Shown here piece after piece: positions 44,795 to 53,018 of a stretch of DNA of 64,000 nucleotides. The first letter of the stretch is position 1. Every line of letters starts with the position of its first letter. The DNA is from Opitutaceae bacterium (GTDB lineage: Bacteria > Verrucomicrobiota > Verrucomicrobiia > Opitutales > Opitutaceae), in contig JACKPU010000002.1 of the NCBI GenBank assembly GCA_024233285.1, forward strand, positions 372,001 through 436,000. The letters are read 5' to 3'. The notes below the pieces were generated by a model, which had not been told where the DNA came from, searched no databases, and saw nothing but the letters and a program-made list of their open reading frames with translations. The position numbers and the translations under genes were made by a program.

Positions 44795-46180
44795 CTACAC
44801 CTGTTGCACCGCGTAGAGATCGGCTTCGCTCATCGTGAAGCGCAGGCGGATCGTGCGGCCGGCGAGTTCGGACCACGCGCGCTTTTTCGGCCAGGTGACG
44901 GCGTGGTGCGTGCTGTCGCCAAACAGCTTGGCCGCGCCGCGTCCCGCGAAACCTTCGATTGGTTGGCCGGATTCATCGAGTGCCTCGACCCGGATCAGGC
45001 CGGCGCCGCTTGTGGCGAAGTTGAGGCAAAGCGATTCACCCGCGGCCACGAAGGGCTTGGTCAACACGCGGCCGCGGCGCGCCCCGGCGCGGAGTCGGGC
45101 GAAACCGTCGCGACGCAACGTGTGCAAGCGCAGATGGCAGGTCGGCGAGGCGTAGTGGTGGCAGCGGTAGAAGCCCCACGTGTTGCCGCCGTCGAGTTCG
45201 ACGAGGCCGGCTGAGACCATGTTGTTGCGGCCGACCCAGTCCTGCGGATCAGCACCGGGTTTGATGTAGGCCTGCGGAAAGTGCCGGTCATAAACCGCGC
45301 CGCCGCGGCTGGTCATGAAGACCGTGTCGGATACGTCGTTCTCGCGTTTTTCCAACACGCCGAGTGTGCGCGCCTGCGCCGGTTCCATCCAGCGGCGCTT
45401 TTGCACGAAGCGCGACGGCAGGGCGACATAGAGGTGCGGCGCGCCGGGGCAGGGCATCGTGACGTTGGTGTAGAGCTCCTCTTCCGGATCATCGCGAAAC
45501 GTCATGACCTGCGCGGCAGACCAATTGCGAAAGTCCGTGGAGGTCGTGCGCGCGATCGTGCGCCGGCCCTTGTAGAGCCCGTCGGTCCACACGCGAAAAT
45601 AGAGCACGTAGCAGTTTTCCGCTTCGGACCAGAACGGGACGTTTTGCGAATCGAACACGCCGTCGCGAAAGATCGGTCCGTCCTGCACCTTGCGCCAGTG
45701 AATGCCATCGGCGGACACGAAGCCGAAGAGGCCGGCCTTGTCCTCGCCGCCCACGGCCTTGAATCGTTCATCCGCTGCAGCGGCGGGATTGGAGTCGAGA
45801 AACGGCGTGAAGTTGTGCGAGGTGCGCTCTTCCTTCGACGGGTCGACGTGGAAGATATTCGTGTCGTGGCGCTCGTCGTCCGGGATCAGGCCGAGCGCCG
45901 GGCGCGTCCAAGTTTTGCCGTCGGCACTTTCGGCGTAACAGCTGGTGGAGCGTTTCTTCAAATCGCCGTGGCCGCGATAATACAGGCGGTAGCGGTCGGC
46001 GTCCTTGATGATCGTGGCATAGAGGCTGTAGGCGCCCTCCCACGGTTGATCGAAGCGAAACACGTGTTCCGTTGGCACTGGGTCCACCAATTCGTGACTG
46101 ATGTGGCTGAGTTTTTCGAGGAGATGGCCGTCGAAGAACGGTTCGCGACGGGTGCCGGGGGTGAGCGGGGTCGAAGACAT
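44795..46180 (-). CDS. Glycosidase-fold (five-bladed propeller) protein
   Basis: From the ATG at 46178-46180 the protein has 461 residues. Its N-terminal two thirds look like a GH32/GH43/GH62-type five-bladed propeller: 'YSLYATIIKDADRYRLYYRG', 'CYAESADGKTWTRPALGLI', 'FGFVSADGIHWRKVQDGPIF', 'DSQNVPFWSEAENCYVLYFR'. The C-terminal part is a beta-sandwich-like tail. Catalytic acids cannot be assigned by eye and no signal peptide is seen. Longer versions of this frame overlap the divergent helicase gene and are unlikely. It faces the five-gene operon, whose substrate it may help release. Confidence 0.65.
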   Translation of the reverse strand: MSSTPLTPGTRREPFFDGHLLEKLSHISHELVDPVPTEHVFRFDQPWEGAYSLYATIIKDADRYRLYYRGHGDLKKRSTSCYAESADGKTWTRPALGLIPDDERHDTNIFHVDPSKEERTSHNFTPFLDSNPAAAADERFKAVGGEDKAGLFGFVSADGIHWRKVQDGPIFRDGVFDSQNVPFWSEAENCYVLYFRVWTDGLYKGRRTIARTTSTDFRNWSAAQVMTFRDDPEEELYTNVTMPCPGAPHLYVALPSRFVQKRRWMEPAQARTLGVLEKRENDVSDTVFMTSRGGAVYDRHFPQAYIKPGADPQDWVGRNNMVSAGLVELDGGNTWGFYRCHHYASPTCHLRLHTLRRDGFARLRAGARRGRVLTKPFVAAGESLCLNFATSGAGLIRVEALDESGQPIEGFAGRGAAKLFGDSTHHAVTWPKKRAWSELAGRTIRLRFTMSEADLYAVQQV

Positions 46181-46274
46181 TGCGGTCAGTGTTGGGCTGG
46201 TCATACCGGTGCCAACGCCAAAACGATAAAAACAATGTGCTCCCTTTTTCGCTGCGGCGTGAATACGGTGGCGC

Positions 46275-48002
<1,728 letters not shown>

Positions 48003-48016
48003 TCAATGCGGTGAAT

Positions 48017-48075
48017 GTAGGGCGGGGTCGCTGCACCCCGCCTTGAGCGAGGCGGAATCAGCGATCCCGCCCTAC
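48017..48075. repeat. Intergenic inverted repeat, family C
   Basis: The arms gtagggcggggtcgctg (48017-48033) and cagcgatcccgccctac (48059-48075) pair at 16 of 17 positions. The centre holds a smaller nested hairpin (ccgcctt / gaggcgg). It lies just downstream of the helicase gene and could also act in termination. Confidence 0.8.
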
Positions 48076-48148
48076 AGCGCCGCCACTGAATCGTCACGGG
48101 CGCGCCCTTGACAGCCGGGCCGGGGCGTCGCTATTGCGATAGCTCCGT

Positions 48149-48766
48149 ATGGACGCTGTGCTTGATCAACCCGTGCTGGTTTTGAATCGCTTGTGGCAGG
48201 CAGTGAACGTCATCGGTGCCCGCCGGGCCTTTGCCATCCTCGCCCGGGGCCACGCGCAGGTCGTCCATCACGAAGCCGACGACTTCCGCACCTTCGGCCT
48301 GCTCGACTGGATTGATTTCTCCACGGACAACCCGCCGATCGAGGAACTCGAGACCGTGCGCACACCGACGCGCACCATCCGTCTGCCGCGCGTGATTCTG
48401 CTCACCTTCTTCGACCGCCTGCCGTGCAAGGAACTGAAGCTCACCCGCAACAACGTTTTCGAACGGGACAAGAACACCTGCCAGTATTGCGCCAAGGTGC
48501 TGCCGCGCGACGAGCTCAACCTCGACCACGTGATCCCGCGCGATTTCGGCGGCAAGACCACGTGGGAGAACATCGTGTGTTCGTGCATCAAGTGCAATTC
48601 GCACAAGGCCAACCGCCTGCCGCATCAGGCGAAGATGCGCCTCATCCGCAAGCCCGTGCGCCCGAAGTGGCGTCCGGTCATTTCGCTCGTCCTCGGTCAT
48701 CAGCAACGCGAGATGTGGAAGGACTTCCTCGACGTGGCCTACTGGAACGTCGAGTTGGAAGAGTGA
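48149..48766 (+). CDS. HNH endonuclease
   Basis: The 205-residue protein has an N-terminal part found in a common chromosomal HNH family ('VLVLNRLWQAVNVIGARRAF') and a C-terminal HNH domain: 'CQYCAKVLPRDELNLDHVIP' and 'GGKTTWENIVCSCIKCNSHK', giving two CxxC zinc pairs and the catalytic Asp-His. Such genes are conserved and usually not part of mobile elements; their targets are unknown. It stands alone. Confidence 0.9.
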   Translation: MDAVLDQPVLVLNRLWQAVNVIGARRAFAILARGHAQVVHHEADDFRTFGLLDWIDFSTDNPPIEELETVRTPTRTIRLPRVILLTFFDRLPCKELKLTRNNVFERDKNTCQYCAKVLPRDELNLDHVIPRDFGGKTTWENIVCSCIKCNSHKANRLPHQAKMRLIRKPVRPKWRPVISLVLGHQQREMWKDFLDVAYWNVELEE

Positions 48767-48776
48767 TACGATTTTG

Positions 48777-48883
48777 AACCACGAACGGACACGAATTCAC
48801 ACGAATAGAATTCAAACCGGTTCATGCACATCCGGTATCCAGATGACATCACTATTGGTGTAAATTCGTGTCCATTCGTGGTT
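48777..48883. repeat. Intergenic inverted repeat, family A (copy 2)
   Basis: The left arm aaccacgaacggacacgaatt (48777-48797) and the right arm aattcgtgtccattcgtggtt (48863-48883) pair at 20 of 21 positions. The outer arms match copy 1 at 21217-21302. The centre is unrelated and less GC-rich than its surroundings. Confidence 0.88.
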
Positions 48884-48932
48884 GTTTAAGTTCTGTCTGG
48901 CGACATGGCGGGTTTCCGCTTCACTCGGCGTC

Positions 48933-49457
48933 ATGCTTTCCAACCTCGTGATGACGATCATCGGGCCCGACCGGCCCGGCTTGGTGCAATTGGTGGCGAC
49001 GACGCTGGTCGATCACGGCGGCAATTGGCTGGAGAGCCGCATGGGTCATCTCGGCGGTCAATTCGCCGGCATCATCCGCGCCGAGGTCGCGAACGAACGC
49101 GCCGAGGAACTGATCGCGGCGTTGCAAGGCCTCGAACCCCAGGGGCTGCGCGTGCTGGTGCATCACGAAGCCGCCAGCGACTCAGTCGGTTCAGCCGTTT
49201 CCGCCACCCTCGAACTCGTGGGCAACGACCGCCCTGGTATCCTCCGCGCCGTGTCCGGTGTGCTTGCCACACATGGCGTCAATGTCGAGGAACTCGCTTC
49301 CGAACGCGTGAGCGCCCCGATGGGCGGCGGCACGCTGTTTCAGGCGACGATCCGCGTCTCGGTGTCCGACGCGGCGGTGCTCGATTTGGTCCGGGCTGAT
49401 TTCGAAAAGATTGCGAGTGACCTGATGGTGGATCTGCAGCTGCACGCGGGCAGTTGA
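48933..49457 (+). CDS. GcvR-like double ACT-domain protein
   Basis: This 174-residue protein has two ACT domains ('MTIIGPDRPGLVQLVATTLV', 'LELVGNDRPGILRAVSGVLA'), the layout of the glycine-cleavage regulator GcvR. ACT domains bind amino acids; GcvR works by binding the activator GcvA. No gcv gene is nearby, so the role is by family only. The ATG at 48933 was chosen because the first ACT strand begins there. Part of its 3' half is repeated at 49959-50043. Confidence 0.85.
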   Translation: MLSNLVMTIIGPDRPGLVQLVATTLVDHGGNWLESRMGHLGGQFAGIIRAEVANERAEELIAALQGLEPQGLRVLVHHEAASDSVGSAVSATLELVGNDRPGILRAVSGVLATHGVNVEELASERVSAPMGGGTLFQATIRVSVSDAAVLDLVRADFEKIASDLMVDLQLHAGS

Positions 49458-49479
49458 TCGTTTGGAACGGATGCGTGAC

Positions 49480-49695
49480 TTATAGTATCTTTACGAACTC
49501 TTCGGGTGTAACTCCGGCTTGACGCAATAGCCCGGCAAGGGTGCCGGTTTTGACTTCACGATGCAGCGGCACGACGCAGCCTGATTCTCCGCGACGCATA
49601 ATTACATGACTGCCCTTTTGCCGCGTGCGCACGAAACCCAAGTGCTCAAGCGCGCGAATAATTTCCGCGCCTGAGAGATGAGGTAATTTAGGCAT
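49480..49695 (-). CDS. hicA: HicA-type mRNA interferase toxin
   Basis: The 71-residue protein 'MPKLPHLSGAEIIRALEHLG' then 'FVRTRQKGSHVIMRR' is a standard HicA with the double-stranded-RNA-binding-like fold and the catalytic His in 'KGSHVIM'. HicA cleaves mRNA and is held in check by HicB. I chose the ATG at 49693-49695, which overlaps the 3' end of hicB by 8 bp, so the pair is translationally coupled. The order here is antitoxin first. Confidence 0.92.
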   Translation of the reverse strand: MPKLPHLSGAEIIRALEHLGFVRTRQKGSHVIMRRGESGCVVPLHREVKTGTLAGLLRQAGVTPEEFVKIL

Positions 49696-49894
49696 GTTCC
49701 GCCACTTCAAACGTCGTTAGCAATGAGCCACCCGTGTGAGCCAACGGGAACTCTTCCAAATACAGTTCAGTGGCCTCGCGCAAGTTGGCGAGGGCTTCCT
49801 CCAAGCTCTCGCCTTGGGTGGTGGTGCCGGTCTCAGGATTTAAAGCGACGAATCCTCCCTCCGGTGCAGGGGTCAGCACTGCGTTTAATGTCAT
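49688..49894 (-). CDS. hicB: HicB-type antitoxin
   Basis: The 68-residue protein has the HicB partial RNase-H-like fold: 'LNAVLTPAPEGGFVALNPET', 'TTTQGESLEEALANLREATEL', 'YLEEFPLAH'. It lacks a C-terminal DNA-binding domain, so autoregulation would need another factor. It precedes hicA and overlaps it. The region is visibly lower in GC than its surroundings, which suits horizontal transfer. Confidence 0.9.
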   Translation of the reverse strand: MTLNAVLTPAPEGGFVALNPETGTTTQGESLEEALANLREATELYLEEFPLAHTGGSLLTTFEVAEHA

Positions 49895-49958
49895 GCCCTT
49901 ACAATGATAAGGATGCGGTTTTGGTCAATTCGTCGTTGTAATGCGGAGGAGATCGCCC

Positions 49959-50043
49959 TCCGAACGCGTGAGTGCCCCGATGGGCGGCGGCACACTGTTT
50001 CAGGCGACGATTCGCGTCTCGGTGACCGATGCGACGGTGCTCG
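49959..50043 (+). pseudogene. Diverged fragment of the GcvR-like gene
   Basis: These 85 bp match 49299-49383 in the ACT gene at 79 positions, with weaker similarity reaching back to about 49940. Four of the six substitutions are synonymous in the ACT reading frame, which points to descent from a once functional homologous gene rather than a recent local copy. The fragment has no start of its own and loses similarity after 'gtgctcg'. Confidence 0.85.
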
Positions 50044-50073
50044 GTGGGTCGTGCGGCTGGATGAGCTCTTTCT

Positions 50074-50415
50074 TCACAGGACGTGAAGACCATCGATTTT
50101 CACACTGTAAAACTCACCTTCGGAGTCTGAAAGTTCCAACTCTAGCTTCAAATCTGATCGTCCCTCTTCTTTGGTCCAAAGATCTACGACCACGGACCAT
50201 GACTTCGGGTCGGACATCTTGATTTCTACGATATTGATGAGTGATTCCACTGGAACTGTCGGATACACGATCTTGTATGGATACTCGTGTGCGGCGGTGC
50301 GAATCTCGTCCGCGGTCAGGCGTTGAGGTGCAAGTCGGGAAAGATCGCTATACTTGTCTTCCGTCAGAAGCCGGATTACTCGATCCAGAGTTCGATGTGC
50401 TTTCGACGAATCCAT
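50074..50415 (-). CDS. DUF7668-like protein of unknown function
   Basis: This 113-residue soluble protein reads 'RVIRLLTEDKYSDLSRLAPQ', 'LTADEIRTAAHEYPYKIV' and then an alternating beta-strand pattern ('WSVVVDLWTKEEGRSDLKLE'). It resembles proteins annotated as DUF7668, often found beside mobile or toxin-type genes; the name is from memory. It lies in the low-GC island upstream of hicBA on the same strand. Confidence 0.6.
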   Translation of the reverse strand: MDSSKAHRTLDRVIRLLTEDKYSDLSRLAPQRLTADEIRTAAHEYPYKIVYPTVPVESLINIVEIKMSDPKSWSVVVDLWTKEEGRSDLKLELELSDSEGEFYSVKIDGLHVL

Positions 50416-50436
50416 AATCTGCTCACTGACTATTGG

Positions 50437-50748
50437 TCAGCCATGTGGGCCGAGCGAGGGTGGAGTTTCGGAATCGTCCGAAGGCGGATTGCTGTCCGCG
50501 CTTTGCTGTGGTGACTGGATCGGCCCCTTCGTCATGCTTCCGGCTGAGCTCGATTCTTCGTCTTCCTTACTGGTCATTTTTCTTTCTCTTAACGTCGCCC
50601 ACGTGAAGTAAATGGCGGGTATGAGAAACCCGGCCACTGCTTTGGTGCGATAACTGATGGTAGCGTCATCTCCCAAGTCACCAAAGCCGACAGCTAGAGC
50701 CGAAATATAACAAATAGCCGCCACCAGACTGAAAATGAATTGATGCAT
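50437..50748 (-). CDS. Small membrane protein of unknown function
   Basis: The 103-residue protein has two transmembrane segments (about residues 4-22 and 36-53) and a long hydrophilic tail rich in Ser, Pro, Glu and Asp. No family is recognised. It lies 21 bp upstream of the DUF7668-like gene on the same strand, so the two may be co-transcribed. Confidence 0.5.
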   Translation of the reverse strand: MHQFIFSLVAAICYISALAVGFGDLGDDATISYRTKAVAGFLIPAIYFTWATLRERKMTSKEDEESSSAGSMTKGPIQSPQQSADSNPPSDDSETPPSLGPHG

Positions 50749-50810
50749 ACGTCGACCAGTCTTCTGCCGATCAGTGCTATTCGGCCTTACTCAGATCCAA
50801 TGGGGGGCGC

Positions 50811-51008
50811 TCACCGCTTCAGATTTTGCCTGGCCAGCAGCCAGACCGTTGCCGCGGCGATGATGTCGACGCAGGCGAGTCCGAGGCGGAGCGGTAAGGG
50901 CAAGCGAATGGGGAGGACGAGCAGGAGGAGCGCACCGATGACGAGGGCGGTGCAGACGAGCATCATGGTGCGCTGCATGCGCACGCGTTTGAGTTCGGAT
51001 TCGTTCAT
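50811..51008 (-). CDS. Small two-helix membrane protein
   Basis: From 'MNESELKRVRMQRTMMLVCT' this 65-residue protein has two hydrophobic helices (about 13-32 and 38-58) and a basic C-terminus (RQNLKR). I chose the ATG at 51006-51008 over an in-frame ATG at 51026. Unknown function; its higher GC fits the resident genome rather than the island next to it. Confidence 0.45.
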   Translation of the reverse strand: MNESELKRVRMQRTMMLVCTALVIGALLLLVLPIRLPLPLRLGLACVDIIAAATVWLLARQNLKR

Positions 51009-51020
51009 GAGGGATTTTTT

Positions 51021-51060
51021 AACCACGAATGAACCCTGCTTCGCCGAGGCTTCGCAGGGT
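51021..51060. repeat. Half copy of family A plus a small hairpin
   Basis: aaccacgaatgaac (51021-51034) matches one arm of family A; no second arm is nearby. It runs into accctgc...gcagggt (51033-51060), a short inverted repeat with a ttcg-containing centre. Confidence 0.6.
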
Positions 51061-51095
51061 AGGCACGGGTCGGAAGATGGTTGGTTGAATGTTAG

Positions 51096-51175
51096 CTTTC
51101 TCGTTCTTCTTTATCTTGATCTTTCTCTCGGGTTTGGGGAGGGGAGAACGGGAACGATTAAGAGGAAAGAGAAAG
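51096..51175. repeat. Imperfect inverted repeat, family D
   Basis: The left arm (ctttctcgttcttctttatctt, split: ctttctcgttc + ttctttatctt, 51096-51117) pairs with 51154-51175 at about 18 of 22 positions. Arms are strongly pyrimidine- and purine-rich. It ends 4 bp from the stop of the kinase gene and may serve as its terminator. Confidence 0.6.
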
Positions 51176-51178
51176 AGT

Positions 51179-52885
51179 TTAATGAGCGAGGGGGAGGGTG
51201 ATGCGCATGGTCGTGCCTTCGGGGCCGGTGGACGCGAGGGCGATGTCGCCGCGATGGCTGAGGAGAATGCGCTTCGCGATGGCGAGGCCGAGGCCGGTGC
51301 CGTCGGGGCGGCCGGAAAGAAACGAGTCGAAGATGCGATTGGCGATGGCGGGCGGGATTCCGCTGCCCGTGTCGCTGAGGTCGAGCGTGGCGCAGGGGAT
51401 GCCGCTCTGCTCGCGGGTGCCGACGGCGAGGGTGATGGTGCCGCCCTCGGGCATGGCGTGAGTGGAATTGAGAATCAGGTTGAGCAGCACCTGTTGCAGC
51501 TGACCCTTGTGGCCTTCGACGATCGGGGAAACGCCGGGGGTTTCGAAATGCAGCCGGATCTTGGCCTGCGCGAGTTTGAGGCGGACGAGGACGAGCGTGT
51601 CGTTGACGATGTCGACCAAGGCCCAGCGCGAGTGCAGGTTGGACGAGGGCGATTTGCCGAATTGGAGCACGCGCATGACGATGGCCTCAAGCTGGTCGAG
51701 CTTTTCGCTGATGACGCGCATGTCGGTGCGGCGCGGATCGTCTTCCGCGAAGTCGAGGCCGAGGCCGCCGTGCAGGAGCTTGAGCACGGTGAGGGGGTTG
51801 CGGATTTCGTGGGCGATCTCGGCGGCGAGCAAACCGAGGGTGGTGAGCTGTTCGTTTTTGCGCAGCGTCTCCTCGCTTTGGAAGACGCGCGAATAGAGGC
51901 GGGCGTTCTCGAGGGCGACGGCGCCGAGGTTGGCGAGACCGGCGCAGAGCCGCTTGGCGTCGTTGTCGAAGCGCTGCACGCGGTCGCTGAACAGCGCGAG
52001 CACGCCGAGCACGTCGTTTTCGTAAATGAGCGGCGTGATGAGCACGGAATGCAGCGCGGGATCGGCGGGCAGATCCGCCAGGCTGCGGAATTCAGGCGAT
52101 TGGATGTCGGCGAATTCCGTCTGGCGCGAGGTGCGCACGGTGGCGGCGACCAGACAGGCGTCCGCGGGATGGTCGCCGGTCGGCGCGGCGATGCCGGCGG
52201 GCGAGTGCAACGAAACACAGCGCACCGTGTCGCGGGCGTTGTCATGCAGGAACAACGCGGCGCTGCGTCCACCGAGCATGTGGCAGGCGTCGCGGGTGAG
52301 CGAATCGAAGAGTTCCTGCGACTCGAGTTTGCCGACGAGCGATTGACCGATGGTGATCAGGGTCTCGAGCTGGCGGGCCTTGCCCTGCAATTGCTCGAGC
52401 AGCCAGAGCCGCCGCAGCACGCGCGCGGTTTCGCTGGCGAGGCGAATGAGCAGGGAGAGGTCCTTGGGGTCAAAGCCGTCCTCCCGGTCATGATCGAGCG
52501 CAACGACGCCGATCACAGTTTCCTCGACGACCAACGGCGCGGCCATCTGGCAGCGAGTGGCGTCGCGCAGGGGACGATACCGGTTGTCATCTTCGACCCG
52601 GCCCACGAGCAAGGGCTGGCCATGCAAGGCGGACCATCCGGGCAGGCCCTGGCCGAACTCGAACCCCGGGGCGTTGCGACCGAGATCGAGATACAGCGTG
52701 GCTTCGAATTCCAGCCGGTTGCTTTCGGGATTGATCAGGAGCAGCGAACCGCCGTGCGCCTTCAGCGCTTCGACGATGGCGATCAACGCATCGTGAGCCA
52801 CCGCGGCATGCTCCGCCGGCCCGGTGGCGAGGGAGCAGATGCGATAAAGCGCGGGCAGGATGTCGGTTTCGGGAATCGATTCCAC
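51179..52885 (-). CDS. GAF-domain sensor histidine kinase
   Basis: From the GTG at 52883-52885 the protein has 568 residues. Two GAF domains occupy about residues 15-160 and 185-330. The kinase part follows: H box 'LAAEIAHEIRNPLTVLKLL', N box 'QQVLLNLILNSTHAMPEGG', G boxes 'LDLSDTGSGIP' and 'GTGLGLAIAKRIL'. There is no membrane segment, so it senses a cytoplasmic signal. No response regulator is adjacent. A longer frame reaches 53176 but overlaps the 3' end of glnD and looks non-coding; the exact start is uncertain. Confidence 0.88.
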   Translation of the reverse strand: MESIPETDILPALYRICSLATGPAEHAAVAHDALIAIVEALKAHGGSLLLINPESNRLEFEATLYLDLGRNAPGFEFGQGLPGWSALHGQPLLVGRVEDDNRYRPLRDATRCQMAAPLVVEETVIGVVALDHDREDGFDPKDLSLLIRLASETARVLRRLWLLEQLQGKARQLETLITIGQSLVGKLESQELFDSLTRDACHMLGGRSAALFLHDNARDTVRCVSLHSPAGIAAPTGDHPADACLVAATVRTSRQTEFADIQSPEFRSLADLPADPALHSVLITPLIYENDVLGVLALFSDRVQRFDNDAKRLCAGLANLGAVALENARLYSRVFQSEETLRKNEQLTTLGLLAAEIAHEIRNPLTVLKLLHGGLGLDFAEDDPRRTDMRVISEKLDQLEAIVMRVLQFGKSPSSNLHSRWALVDIVNDTLVLVRLKLAQAKIRLHFETPGVSPIVEGHKGQLQQVLLNLILNSTHAMPEGGTITLAVGTREQSGIPCATLDLSDTGSGIPPAIANRIFDSFLSGRPDGTGLGLAIAKRILLSHRGDIALASTGPEGTTMRITLPLAH

Positions 52886-52951
52886 GCGGGCAGTTTTCGT
52901 CTTGGCGGGACGGGAGCAACTGTTGTTTGCGTTTCGCGATCGCTCTCGGGC

Positions 52952-52964
52952 GGGCGGGCCGCCC
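52952..52964. repeat. GC-rich hairpin between glnD and the kinase gene
   Basis: gggcgggccgccc is a near-perfect palindrome in the 133-bp gap between the two minus-strand genes. It is flanked by 'ggtaggg' in the transcribed direction, similar to the edge of family C. Confidence 0.45.
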
Positions 52965-53018
52965 ATCCCTACCGGCGCTGCCGCGCCAAGTGCATCCGGT
53001 CTCCGCAATTCGGTTTTC

